Origin: an uncultured Caulobacterales bacterium
GTDB taxonomy: Bacteria; Pseudomonadota; Alphaproteobacteria; Caulobacterales; Caulobacteraceae
DNA length: 64,000 bases
Direction of reading: 5' to 3'
NCBI GenBank assembly: GCA_903900155.1
Contig: CAIUMD010000009.1
Location: 1-64,000 of the forward strand
Under the pieces are notes generated by a model. It had not been told where the DNA came from and did no database searches. It saw nothing but the letters and a program-made list of their open reading frames with translations. Position 1 is the stretch's first letter; every line of letters begins with the position of its first letter. The position numbers and the translations under genes were made by a program. Shown here one piece after another: positions 1-8,897 of the stretch.

Positions 1-15
1 AGTCGCTCCGCGACA

Positions 16-38
16 GCTCCCCCGTATCACGGGGGAGC
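16..38. repeat. Short palindrome at the left edge
   Basis: Nine-base arms (GCTCCCCCG and CGGGGGAGC) flank a five-base loop. It resembles the G/C-rich palindromic intergenic repeats elsewhere in this window and may be the end of one that begins outside it. No poly-T follows on either strand, so it does not look like a terminator. Confidence 0.4.
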
Positions 39-41
39 AAT

Positions 42-77
42 AAAAATCGGCGCCGAGGGGGCAGCCTCGGCGCCGAT
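42..77 (-). terminator. Rho-independent terminator of ggt
   Basis: A perfect 13-bp stem (46-58 with 65-77, arm ATCGGCGCCGAGG) with a six-base loop is followed on the minus strand by five T residues. It lies 43 bp downstream of the ggt stop codon and would end the minus-strand transcript of ggt. Confidence 0.85.
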
Positions 78-119
78 GGATCGTGTCCTTCGAGATCTCT
101 CCGGTGGGAGGATCGACCT

Positions 120-1856
120 CTAGGGCGCGATCGCCTCGGCGCCGGGTCGACGCGGATCCGCGCCGCCCAGATAGAGGCCATTGTCGATCATGATCGACTG
201 GGCGGAGCCCATGGTCTCGTCCGAGGTTATGGGGTGGCCCATGCCCTTGAGCAGGGCCACCGTGTCGGGATTAAAGTTGGGCTCGACGCGCAGGATGTCG
301 GTGGCGTCCTGGAAGATGCGCGGCTGGTGCGTGGCCTCGGCGACGTTCAGCTTGAAGTCCACCGTATTGACGATGACCTGCAGCACCGTGTCGATGATCG
401 TGCTGCCGCCCGGCGTGCCGGTGATCAGCCACGGCTTGCCGTCCTTGAAGATCATGGTCGGCATCATGGTGGAGAGGACACGCTTGCCCGGGGCCAGGGC
501 GTTGGGCGGCGGGGCCTTGCCGGTCTTCTTCGCCCAGTAGGCCGCCGTGTGCGAGTAGTTGTTCATCTGGTTGTTCAGCACGAAGCCCGCGCCGGCCACC
601 ATCACGCCCGAGCCGAAGTCGGCGCCCAGGGTGAAGGTGTTGGACACCGCGTTGCCGTCGGCGTCCGCCACCGAGAAGTGCGTGGTGTTGTGGCTCTCGA
701 ACGCCCACGGATCGCCGACGCCCAGGTCCTTGGCCGGAGTAGCCTTGTCCGGATTGATCAGCTTGGCGCGTTCGACGCCATAGGCCTTTGAAGTGAAACC
801 CTGCAGCGGGACCTTCACGAAGTCGGTGTCCCCTAAGAACTTCGACCGATCGGCATAGGCCAGCTTCATGGCCTCGGCTTCCAGGTGCAGGGTCTTGGCC
901 GAGTTGGGGCCCGAGGCCTTCAGGTCGAAGGTCTCCAGGATGTTCAGCATCTCGAGCAGGGTGGCCCCGCCGGCGCTGGCGGGCGGCGAGGTCATCACCG
1001 TCAGGCCGCGATAGGTCCCGGTCAGGGGCTGGCGAACGGCGGGCTTGTAGGCGGCCAGATCCTCGGCGGTGATCAGGCCGCCATGGGCCTTCATGTCGGC
1101 GGCGAAGCGCTGGGCGATCTCGCCTTTGTAGAAAGCGTCGGCGCCCTTGTCGGCGATCTGGCGCAGGGACCAGGCGAGATCCGGCTGCTTCAGGGTCTCG
1201 CCGGCGCGATAGAGCTGGCCGCCGGCCTTGTAGAACGCCGCCTTGCCCGCCTCACTCTCGGCCAGGCGCTGCTTGCCCCAGCTGAACACGAAGGCCTCGT
1301 CCGGCGACAGCACGACACCGTCATGGGCCAGCTTGAAGGCCGGCTCGACCAGCGCCTTCCACGGCAGCTTGCCGTACTTCTGGTGGGCGATGTAGAGGCC
1401 CGCGACCGTGCCAGGGACGGTCGAGGCGCGGTAGCCCTTGGAGGCGACCTCGTCGATCTCCTTGCCCTTGTCGTCGACGAAGGTCTCGAGCTGCGCTGCT
1501 TTGGGGGCGACGCCGCGATAGTCGATGAAGATCGTTTCATTGGTCTTGGCGATGTGGACCATCATGAAGCCGTCGCCGCCGATATTGCCGGCGCGCGGCA
1601 GGGTCACGGCCAGGGCGAAGGCGGTGGCGACCGCCGCGTCCACGGCGTTGCCGCCCTGGCGCAGGATCTCGGCCCCGACCCTGGTGGCGATGGCGTTCTG
1701 GCTGACCACCATGCCCTTCTCGCCCACCACCGGTGAATGGATGCTGGGATATTCCAGCAACTGCTTCTTCTGGGCCAAGGCCGGGGTCGCGGCGATCGGC
1801 GTGAGCACCAGGGCCAGCGCCGAGGCGGCGGTCGTCAGCAGACGGAAGGGTTTCAA
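120..1856 (-). CDS. ggt: Gamma-glutamyltranspeptidase, periplasmic
   Basis: Hydrolyses or transfers the gamma-glutamyl group of glutathione and related peptides in the periplasm. The 578-residue length is normal for the family. Residues 1-29 are a Sec signal peptide ending in ALAQ. The Ntn-hydrolase signature TTHFSVAD starts at Thr391; this Thr is the expected autoprocessing site and nucleophile of the small subunit, and the PGGS oxyanion-region motif follows about 90 residues later. The gene sits 59 bp downstream of an STN-type TBDR on the same strand; the gap holds a GC-rich hairpin (about 1876-1903) without a T-run, so read-through from the receptor is plausible. A strong terminator follows. 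Family assignment is secure; the physiological substrate is unknown. Confidence 0.95.
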   Translation of the reverse strand: MKPFRLLTTAASALALVLTPIAATPALAQKKQLLEYPSIHSPVVGEKGMVVSQNAIATRVGAEILRQGGNAVDAAVATAFALAVTLPRAGNIGGDGFMMVHIAKTNETIFIDYRGVAPKAAQLETFVDDKGKEIDEVASKGYRASTVPGTVAGLYIAHQKYGKLPWKALVEPAFKLAHDGVVLSPDEAFVFSWGKQRLAESEAGKAAFYKAGGQLYRAGETLKQPDLAWSLRQIADKGADAFYKGEIAQRFAADMKAHGGLITAEDLAAYKPAVRQPLTGTYRGLTVMTSPPASAGGATLLEMLNILETFDLKASGPNSAKTLHLEAEAMKLAYADRSKFLGDTDFVKVPLQGFTSKAYGVERAKLINPDKATPAKDLGVGDPWAFESHNTTHFSVADADGNAVSNTFTLGADFGSGVMVAGAGFVLNNQMNNYSHTAAYWAKKTGKAPPPNALAPGKRVLSTMMPTMIFKDGKPWLITGTPGGSTIIDTVLQVIVNTVDFKLNVAEATHQPRIFQDATDILRVEPNFNPDTVALLKGMGHPITSDETMGSAQSIMIDNGLYLGGADPRRPGAEAIAP

Positions 1857-1915
1857 GGCGAGCCTCGCGGATACGAAACGGGGCGGCCCGAAGGGGCCGT
1901 CCCGTGGGGGATGTC

Positions 1916-4900
1916 CTAGAACTTCTTCGACAGGTTCATGTACCAGTAGCGGCCCGTGGCGTTGTGCAGCGCGCCCAGGTAGCCGAAGTTCGACGAGGCG
2001 ATCGGCGGATCCTTGTCGAACAGGTTGCGCGCGCCGATGCGGATGGTCGAGCCGTCGAAGATCCCGTCCTTGAAGGCGTACTGGCCGTACAGGCTGACCG
2101 TGGTCCAGTCCTTCACCGGGAAGTATTGGCCGTTCACCTGGGCCGGCCCCGTGTCATAGACCTCGCCCACATACTGCACGAAGGCGCCGGCGCCCCAGCC
2201 CTTGTAGCGCCAGGTCAGGTTGGCGCTGCCGCGGAACTCGGGGAAGCCGTCCATCTTAATCTGGTTGCCGGCCGACGAGATTGTCAGACCCGGCAGTTCG
2301 CCGGCTGCGACGGCCTGCTGCAGCAGCGACTCCACGGGGCTGGGCGACTGGTCGTATTTCAGCAGCTTGGCCACGTTGACCGAGAAGCCGAAGTCGCCCC
2401 AGCGGGTGTCGTCCAGCGCGTAGTCCAGGCTGAAGTCGACGCCCTGCACCATGCGCGGCTGCAGGTTCTGATAGGTGTCGTTGATGTAGGCGATGTTGCC
2501 CACCGCCACCCCGCCGACCGGCGCGTCGCGCACGACGTTCGGGTTCGACGAGCCGTGCAGGCGCAGATAGTAGTCCAGCGCGATGGCGTTGTAGCCGCCG
2601 ACCACGCCGATGACGCCCTTCTCGCGGATCGACCAGAAGTCGGTCGTCAGGGTCAGCTTGCCGAACGAACGCGGGATGAAGGTCGGCTGATAGACGAAGC
2701 CGACCGTGGCGTTGTCGGCCTGCTCCGGCTGCAGGCCCTTGTTGCCGCTGCGCGACTCGATCGTGCTGACGCTGGCGCAGGTCGTGTTGTTGATCCGGCA
2801 GGCGCCGTAGTCGATGCGGCTGTTCGAGACGGTCGCGCCGTCGCTGTAGAACTGCGGCAGGTTCGGCGCGCGGAAGCTCTGCGAAACCGAACCGCGGAAC
2901 GCCAGGCCCTGGCCCACCTTCCAGTAGATCGCGCCCTTGGGCTTGTAGACTCTGCCGAAGTCCGAATAGTTCTCGCCGCGCGCGGCGATCTGCAGGCTGA
3001 CTTCCTCGACCAGCGGGATGTTCATCTCGGGCGAGATGATCGGCACGGCCAGTTCGAAGAAGGCCGACTTGACCGAGCGGCTGCCGCGCACGTCCGGCGA
3101 GCCCGAGGCGCCCAGCACGTCGGTGCCGTAGGTCACGCCGGTGACGCTGTTGGTGTACTTGATCTTGCCGTCCAGGCGGTCGTCGCGGTCGTCGTCATAG
3201 GTCTCGCGGCGCCACTCGACGCCGGCGGCCACGCCGACATCGCCGCCGGGCAGGCGGAACAGGTCCTTCTTGGAGACCTTGAAGTCGGCCAAGGCCAGCG
3301 AGGTCTCGCTGATCCGGTAGACGTTGATAAGGAACGAGTTGATCGTGGCGCGATCGTTCGGGGTGGCGTCGCCGATCGAGTAGTTGTCCAGGCTGCCGCC
3401 GTTGAACGGGTTGTAGGCCGTGGCGTCGGTGCGGTTCAGCGCCTGCTGGAACAGGGTGTTGCTGATCGCATTGCGCGTCATGTCCTTGGTGCGGGCCTTG
3501 GAATACAGCAGCGCCGAATCCCACTTCCAGCCGTTCCAACTGCCCTTCAGCCCGCCCAGCAGGCGATAGCTGTCGTCCGTCACCGTGTAGGTGCGCGGGC
3601 CGGTGTCGACCACGCGATAGGTGAGTATGTTCATCGCCGCGCCGCCGGTCGGCACGCCGGTCAGGTTGGCCAGGCGATTGGGGCTGCCTACCGGACCGAA
3701 GGGGTTCCAATAGGCATTGGCGGCGATGGTGATCGGGGCGGTCGTCAGCGGGGCCGACTGCTCGCGGCTGCCGGTGAACAGGGCGTGATAGTAACCCGCC
3801 TCGCCATAGGCGGTGACGTCGCCGAAGTCGTGCTCGACGGTTGAGAAGAAGTTGGTCCGCTCGACGCCGCCGCGCAGGGTGCGGTCGGGGTTTTCGTCAT
3901 AGCGCAGCACCCGGTCTGTCGTGCCGGTGATCGTGCCCGACTTGATGCAGAGACTGCCGGTCAGGACCGTGCTGGAGCAGCCGGCGGCGGTGTTGCTGAC
4001 CGGCTCGATGTGGAACACGCCCGAGGTCGTCAGGGCGGTCGTCCCCTGGCGCACCGTCGTGGTCGACGGGATCAGCGTGAACGAACCCCAGGGGCTGGAG
4101 GTCGAGCGGCTGTCGAAGGTGGTGTTGTCCGCCCACGGGGTGTTGGCGACCTGCCAGCGGTGATCCTCGCTGGCGGCGTAGTCGCGCTCTGTCGCCATCA
4201 GGCGGCTGCGGCCGGTATAGTTGCCGAAGAAGGTCAGGCGCGTGCCGTCCTTCAGACGCGTGCCGGCCTTCACGTTGAACGAGCCTTCGCGATAGCCCGT
4301 GCCTTCCGAGCCGCCGATCTGGGTCTCGATCTTCAGGCCGCGGAACTTGGTGTCGAGCACGGTGTTGACCACGCCCGCCACAGCGTCGGCGCCGTAGATG
4401 GCGGCGGCGCCGTCGCGCAGGACCTCGATCCGCTTGACGCCCGCGACCGGGAACGCGTTGGTGTTGACGGTCTGGACCGGCACCAGGTTCTCGGTCTGGC
4501 TGCCCGGCGCCAGCACGGCGCGGCGGCCGTTCAGCAGAGCCAGGGTGTTGCCGGTGCCGAGATTGCGCAGGTTCAGCGAGGCCACGTCGCCGCGCGCATC
4601 GTTCAGGTTGCCGGTGGTGCGGGCTTCCTGGAACTGCACGTCGCCGGCCTGCGGGATGGAGCGGAACAGCTCGTCGCCCGACACCGCGCCGGTGGCGATG
4701 ATGTCGTTCTCGCCCACTACCGTCACCGGCAGGGCTCCGGTCCTGCGCGCGCCTTCGATCTGCGAGCCGACAACCACGACGGCTTCGACGGTCTGGACCT
4801 CTTCGTTAGTCGCGCCGGCCCGTGCGCTGAAGGACTGGGGGCCCTGAGACCCAGAATTGGGGGCCGGGGCCTGGCGCAGCGTAATCGTTTTGCCGTCGTC

Positions 4901-5188
4901 CGAGGCGACGACCAGGCCGGCGGCCTTGATCAGCTTGGCCAGGGTGTCGGCGTCGGCCACGTCGCCGCTCACCGCCGGGGTGCGCTTGCCGCTGGCGGCC
5001 TCGAACGGAAACAGCACCTGCTTGCCCGACTGCCTGGCGAAGGCCTGCAGCGCGGTCACCGCGTCGCCGGCCGGAATGTTGAAGCTGTGGCGGGCCTCCT
5101 GGGCCAGCGCCGGACCGGCCAGGACCAGGACGGCGGCGGACGCCATCAGGAAGCCGCGAACGGTGCGGCGGCGGGTGTCGATCGACAT
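1916..5188 (-). CDS. TonB-dependent transducer receptor with STN domain
   Basis: Outer-membrane TonB-dependent receptor of about 1,090 residues. I chose the ATG at 5188 (MSIDTRRR) because it places a signal peptide ending GPALAQ at the N terminus; an in-frame ATG 20 codons upstream would bury it. The signal is followed by an STN domain (about residues 28-100, with FNIPAGDAVTALQAFARQSG), then a TonB-box-like EAVVVVGSQ, the plug, and a long beta-barrel ending in Phe (NLSKKF), as expected for outer-membrane assembly. STN domains contact a FecR-type regulator, and such a gene lies immediately upstream with an ECF sigma factor, so this receptor probably reports its ligand across the envelope. The ligand is unknown; linkage to ggt hints at a peptide or gamma-glutamyl compound, though iron chelates are the classical cargo. 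Confidence 0.93.
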   Translation of the reverse strand: MSIDTRRRTVRGFLMASAAVLVLAGPALAQEARHSFNIPAGDAVTALQAFARQSGKQVLFPFEAASGKRTPAVSGDVADADTLAKLIKAAGLVVASDDGKTITLRQAPAPNSGSQGPQSFSARAGATNEEVQTVEAVVVVGSQIEGARRTGALPVTVVGENDIIATGAVSGDELFRSIPQAGDVQFQEARTTGNLNDARGDVASLNLRNLGTGNTLALLNGRRAVLAPGSQTENLVPVQTVNTNAFPVAGVKRIEVLRDGAAAIYGADAVAGVVNTVLDTKFRGLKIETQIGGSEGTGYREGSFNVKAGTRLKDGTRLTFFGNYTGRSRLMATERDYAASEDHRWQVANTPWADNTTFDSRSTSSPWGSFTLIPSTTTVRQGTTALTTSGVFHIEPVSNTAAGCSSTVLTGSLCIKSGTITGTTDRVLRYDENPDRTLRGGVERTNFFSTVEHDFGDVTAYGEAGYYHALFTGSREQSAPLTTAPITIAANAYWNPFGPVGSPNRLANLTGVPTGGAAMNILTYRVVDTGPRTYTVTDDSYRLLGGLKGSWNGWKWDSALLYSKARTKDMTRNAISNTLFQQALNRTDATAYNPFNGGSLDNYSIGDATPNDRATINSFLINVYRISETSLALADFKVSKKDLFRLPGGDVGVAAGVEWRRETYDDDRDDRLDGKIKYTNSVTGVTYGTDVLGASGSPDVRGSRSVKSAFFELAVPIISPEMNIPLVEEVSLQIAARGENYSDFGRVYKPKGAIYWKVGQGLAFRGSVSQSFRAPNLPQFYSDGATVSNSRIDYGACRINNTTCASVSTIESRSGNKGLQPEQADNATVGFVYQPTFIPRSFGKLTLTTDFWSIREKGVIGVVGGYNAIALDYYLRLHGSSNPNVVRDAPVGGVAVGNIAYINDTYQNLQPRMVQGVDFSLDYALDDTRWGDFGFSVNVAKLLKYDQSPSPVESLLQQAVAAGELPGLTISSAGNQIKMDGFPEFRGSANLTWRYKGWGAGAFVQYVGEVYDTGPAQVNGQYFPVKDWTTVSLYGQYAFKDGIFDGSTIRIGARNLFDKDPPIASSNFGYLGALHNATGRYWYMNLSKKF

Positions 5189-5293
5189 TCTTCTTGGTAA
5201 CCCCTCGGGGCGCCGTCCATCCCCATGGGAAGGCGCCTTCACCATCACCGACGATGATGGCTCAAACTTCCGCTATCGGGGGCGTGAACTTTC

Positions 5294-6304
5294 TTAGCCC
5301 CGCCGCGAAAGGCGAATGGCGCCGTCGCTGTCTTCGAAGGCGCGCACCGGGAAGGTGCTGGTCACGGCGGAGACGAAGCTCTTGGGCTCGGTCGTCTGGA
5401 AGTAGCCGGCCAGACGCAGGCCCGAGATCGACGGATCGGCGATGCTGATCTGCTGGCGGTTATAGCGGTTGAACTCGGCCACCGCCTGCTCCAGCGACTG
5501 GCCGTTCAGGGCGATCGCGCCCTGCCGCCAGGCCAGGGCCCGGTCGATTTCGCTGTCGGACACCACGCGCGAGCGGTGGCCGGCCGAGCTGTAGATCGCC
5601 GCGACGCCGGCGGTCAGGCGCACCGGGTCCTTGCGCTCGGTCGGCTCGGGATCCAGGGCGACGGCGCCGCGCTTGACGGTCACGGCCGCGCCGTCCGAGC
5701 GCAGGCGCACGGCCATCTCGGCGCCGGCGTCGGCCTGCATGACCGCGTCGGCGGCCTTGATCACGAAGGGCCGCGCGTCCTTGGCGGCCTCGAACACCGC
5801 CTCGCCGCGCACCAGCTTCACCTCGCGCACGCCCTTGCGGTAGCGGACCACGACCTTGCTGTCGGTATTGAGCTCGATGCGGCTGTTGTCGCTGAGCACG
5901 ACCACCCGGCGCTCGCCGATGGCGGTGGCGTAGGCGGTTCCGGAGCCGAAGGTCATGACGCCCGCGCCGACCACGGCGGCCACGGTGACGGCGGCCATGC
6001 CCCGCGCCCACGGCGAGCGGCTGAAGCGCGGCAGGATCAGGCGGCGCTCGGGCGCCAGCAGGTCGCGGTCGGGCCGCGCTTCAGTCAGCCGGACGGGGCC
6101 CGGACGCATGGCGCGCAGGCGGTCCAGGCGCGCCCAGGCGGCGGCCTCGCGTTCGAAGGCGGCTTCGTTCTCGTGACTTTCGTCGCGCCAGGCCTCGAAG
6201 GCGGCGCGGTCGGCGGCCGAGCACGAAGGATCGCCAAGCCGGACCACCCAGAGGGCGGCCGCCTGCCTCACCGCTTCGCGTCGTGATCCCGTCTCGCGCT
6301 CCAT
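5294..6304 (-). CDS. FecR-family anti-sigma / sensor protein
   Basis: Inner-membrane regulator that relays the state of a TBDR to an ECF sigma factor. The N terminus is the cytosolic sigma-binding (DUF4880-like) segment with the typical FEAWRDESHENEAAFE region. One hydrophobic segment (about residues 98-120, MAAVTVAAVVGAGVMTFG) crosses the membrane, followed by a periplasmic FecR domain and a C-terminal STN-like segment. At 336 residues the length is usual. Its start lies 37 bp inside the sigma-factor gene, so the two are translationally coupled. The receptor gene follows after 105 bp. Confidence 0.92.
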   Translation of the reverse strand: MERETGSRREAVRQAAALWVVRLGDPSCSAADRAAFEAWRDESHENEAAFEREAAAWARLDRLRAMRPGPVRLTEARPDRDLLAPERRLILPRFSRSPWARGMAAVTVAAVVGAGVMTFGSGTAYATAIGERRVVVLSDNSRIELNTDSKVVVRYRKGVREVKLVRGEAVFEAAKDARPFVIKAADAVMQADAGAEMAVRLRSDGAAVTVKRGAVALDPEPTERKDPVRLTAGVAAIYSSAGHRSRVVSDSEIDRALAWRQGAIALNGQSLEQAVAEFNRYNRQQISIADPSISGLRLAGYFQTTEPKSFVSAVTSTFPVRAFEDSDGAIRLSRRG

Positions 6305-6858
6305 GAGCGTCCTTCGTCGACCTTACTCTTGCGCCCGATACGACGTCCCAGCTTCTCGGAACAGTACCGAAGGCCCTTTACCAAGTGCTTCTCTACAGTA
6401 GAGACGGACAGCCCTAGCCTAACCGCTATCTCGTCCGGCGAGAGACTGTAAACTTTTCTCAACGTGAAGACGCGGCGGCATTGCGTCGGAAGTTCGGCGA
6501 TGGCGTCGGCCAGGGCGCGCAGTTCCTCACGCGATTCGAGCATCATGTGGGCGCCGGGCGTTTCGTCGATCGGCTCGATGCGGTCGAAGTCGGCGACGGC
6601 GGTGATGGTCAGCACCTTGCGGCGGCGCAGGGCGTCCAGGGCGCAGTTGCGCAGGATGCGGGTGGCGAAGCCGGCGGGATTGCCGATCTCCCGCCAGGTC
6701 TTGCAGGCGATGGCGCGGGCGAAGGTCTCGTGGACCAGGTCTTCCGGATCGGTCTGCCCGTCGCGGCAGAACTGCCGCGCATAGGCCAGCAGGTCCGGCT
6801 CCAAAGGCAGAATCTCCCGCCGGAACCAGGCGCGCCTGTGTTCGTCGTCTTGCGTCAT
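6268..6858 (-). CDS. ECF (FecI-like) RNA polymerase sigma factor
   Basis: Extracytoplasmic-function sigma factor of 196 residues. The ATG at 6858 (MTQDDEHRR) was chosen because AAGGGGAG lies just upstream on the minus strand; the longer frame has no sensible start. Region 2 carries DPEDLVHETFARAI and the -10-binding helix around residues 40-80. Region 4 carries the helix-turn-helix LSPDEIAVRLGLSVSTVEKH (about residues 138-158). It forms a sigma / anti-sigma / transducer cassette with the two genes downstream and probably drives the receptor promoter in the 105-bp gap before it. Confidence 0.92.
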   Translation of the reverse strand: MTQDDEHRRAWFRREILPLEPDLLAYARQFCRDGQTDPEDLVHETFARAIACKTWREIGNPAGFATRILRNCALDALRRRKVLTITAVADFDRIEPIDETPGAHMMLESREELRALADAIAELPTQCRRVFTLRKVYSLSPDEIAVRLGLSVSTVEKHLVKGLRYCSEKLGRRIGRKSKVDEGRSWSARRDHDAKR

Positions 6859-6900
6859 CAACGCTCCCCTTGGGAGCAGCCAAGCCCATCGAACGGTGGA

Positions 6901-6934
6901 TGGCAACCCGGCGACAGCGGCCGCCGGGTTGCCA
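6901..6934. other. Strong hairpin between MFS gene and sigma factor
   Basis: A perfect 13-bp inverted repeat (TGGCAACCCGGCG and its complement) with an eight-base loop lies 13 bp beyond the MFS stop codon. There is no T-tract on the minus strand, so it is a poor intrinsic terminator; it may stabilise the 3' end of the MFS message or separate it from the sigma-factor unit. Confidence 0.5.
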
Positions 6935-6947
6935 ATAGCGGTTTTGC

Positions 6948-8615
6948 CTAATCGTCGATCACGGTGTTGCGGGTGTCCTTGAGGAACAGTCCGCCGATGA
7001 TCGCGGTCACCCCGGCAATGATCACCGGATACCACAGGCCCGAGTAGATATTTCCGGTCGCCGCCACGATCGCGAAGGCCGTGGTCGGCAGGAAGCCGCC
7101 GAACCAGCCGTTGCCGATATGATACGGCAGCGACATGGCCGTATAGCGGATCCGGGTCGGGAACAGCTCGACCAGCATGGCCGCGATCGGGCCGTAGACC
7201 ATGGTCACATAGATCACCAGGATCGCCAGCAGACCGATGACCTTGGGCTTGTCGACCTTGGCCGGATCAGCCTTGGCCGGATAGCCGGCGGCCTTCAGCT
7301 GGTCGCCCAGGTCAGCTTCCCAGGCCTTGCGGGCGGCGGCAAACGCCTTGCCGGTGGCCCCCTTGGCGTCGAAGCCCTCCAGGTTCACCGCGCCCACCTG
7401 CACCGAGGTCGGCGAACCGGCCGAGCCGGCTTGGACGCTGTAGCTGACGCCGGCCTTGGCCAGATAGGCCTTGGCCACGTCGCAGGGGGTGTTGAACTGG
7501 GCCTTGCCGATCAGGTCGAACTGGAAGGCGCAGGTGGCCGGATCGGCCGACACGACCACCGGGGCCGAGGCCTCGGCATGGGCCAGGGCCGGGTTGGCGA
7601 AGCTCGTTATCCCTTTGAACACCGGGAAATAGGTCGCCGCCGCCAGCAGGCAGCCCAGGATGATGATCGGCTTGCGGCCGATCTTGTCCGACAGCCAGCC
7701 GAAGATGACGAAGAACGGCGTGCCGATCAGCAGGGCGACGGCCACCAGGGTGTTGGCCAGGGCGCCGTCCAGCTTCAGGGTCTTTTCCAGGAAGAACAGG
7801 GCGTAGAACTGGCCGGTGTACCAGACCACCGCCTGGCCCATGGTCAGGCCCACCAGCGACAGCAGCACGATCTTCAGGTTTTTCCAGTTGCCGAAGGCTT
7901 CGGCCAGCGGCTTCTTGGTCCCCTTCCCTTCGGCGATCATCTTCTGGAAGGTCGGGCTCTCGTGCAGCTTCAGGCGGATCCAGAGGGACACGCCCAGCAG
8001 CAGCATCGAGACCAGGAACGGGATGCGCCAGCCCCAGGCCTTGAACTGCTCCTCGCCCAGTTGGGTGCGGGTGGCCAGGATCACGGCCAGCGACAGGAAG
8101 AGGCCCACTGTCGCCGTGGTCTGGATCCAACTGGTGTAGAAGCCGCGCTTGCCGTCCGGCGCGTGCTCGGCGACGTAGGTGGCCGCGCCGCCGTACTCGC
8201 CGCCCAAGGCCAGGCCCTGGACCAGGCGCATGACCACCAGGGCGATCGGCGCGGCCACGCCGATCTGAGCGTAGGAGGGCAAGAGGCCGACCACGAAGGT
8301 CGACAGGCCCATCAGCAGCATGGTGATCAGGAAGGTGTTCTTGCGGCCCCAGATGTCGCCCAGGCGCCCGAAGATCACCGCGCCCAGCGGCCGGATCGCG
8401 AAACCCGCGGCGAAGGCCAGCAGAGCCAGGATGAAGCCGGTCGTCTCGTTGACGCCCGAGAAGAAGTGGCCGGTGATGATCGCGGCCAGCGAGCCGTAGA
8501 GATAGAAGTCGTACCACTCGAACACGGTGCCCAGGGACGACGCCCCGATCACCAGCGCGTCGCGCCCTTTCGCCTGTCCATTTGGCGTGGGCGCGGCTTG
8601 GCTGTCAGCCCCCAT
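6948..8615 (-). CDS. MFS transporter, metabolite:H+ symporter type
   Basis: Twelve-helix inner-membrane permease of 555 residues resembling the ProP/KgtP/ShiA group. The N-terminal half has the family signatures GTVFEWYDFYLYG and RPLGAVIFGRLGDIWGRK, and the second-half equivalent GWLSDKIGRKP is present. Between two late helices there is an extra hydrophilic segment of about 120 residues (roughly 335-460) with two Cys residues that looks extracytoplasmic; ordinary members are about 430-450 residues and lack it. The substrate cannot be read from sequence. It is co-directional with the ECF-sigma/TBDR cassette, with an 89-bp gap and a strong hairpin between them. Confidence 0.85.
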   Translation of the reverse strand: MGADSQAAPTPNGQAKGRDALVIGASSLGTVFEWYDFYLYGSLAAIITGHFFSGVNETTGFILALLAFAAGFAIRPLGAVIFGRLGDIWGRKNTFLITMLLMGLSTFVVGLLPSYAQIGVAAPIALVVMRLVQGLALGGEYGGAATYVAEHAPDGKRGFYTSWIQTTATVGLFLSLAVILATRTQLGEEQFKAWGWRIPFLVSMLLLGVSLWIRLKLHESPTFQKMIAEGKGTKKPLAEAFGNWKNLKIVLLSLVGLTMGQAVVWYTGQFYALFFLEKTLKLDGALANTLVAVALLIGTPFFVIFGWLSDKIGRKPIIILGCLLAAATYFPVFKGITSFANPALAHAEASAPVVVSADPATCAFQFDLIGKAQFNTPCDVAKAYLAKAGVSYSVQAGSAGSPTSVQVGAVNLEGFDAKGATGKAFAAARKAWEADLGDQLKAAGYPAKADPAKVDKPKVIGLLAILVIYVTMVYGPIAAMLVELFPTRIRYTAMSLPYHIGNGWFGGFLPTTAFAIVAATGNIYSGLWYPVIIAGVTAIIGGLFLKDTRNTVIDD

Positions 8616-8897
8616 TACGCTTGTCCCTTCCCTCGATGCGCCGTGCTTTTGCCGCCGGTCGCCTGAAGCCTAACTCACAGAACGGCATTCTTAGACCGAG
8701 GATTTCCGGTAGCGCTACCACCATTTGAAGAACGCCGTTTTCCTGGCGCGCGATGATCGTCGGGGTCGTGGCCCGGGGCTGGGACTTCGGCATGAAGCCG
8801 TCGCCGCCGGGCCCGCCAAGCCCGCGCCCTCCCTCGCACGGTCGACGGGGGCGCCGGCCATCGGCTAGGGTCCGCCTGCGAACACCGGAAGGACCTC
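8616..8897. other. Divergent intergenic region, MFS / cyclophilin
   Basis: This 282-bp region should hold the promoters of both flanking divergent genes. I found no convincing operator, terminator or small gene; the apparent minus-strand reading frames here run into the cyclophilin gene and look like shadows. Confidence 0.4.

Noticed and set aside
1904-3844. A 646-codon plus-strand frame opposite the STN-TBDR
   Set aside because: Same GC-driven shadow pattern, no motifs, no ribosome-binding site, and fully inside a well-supported receptor gene.
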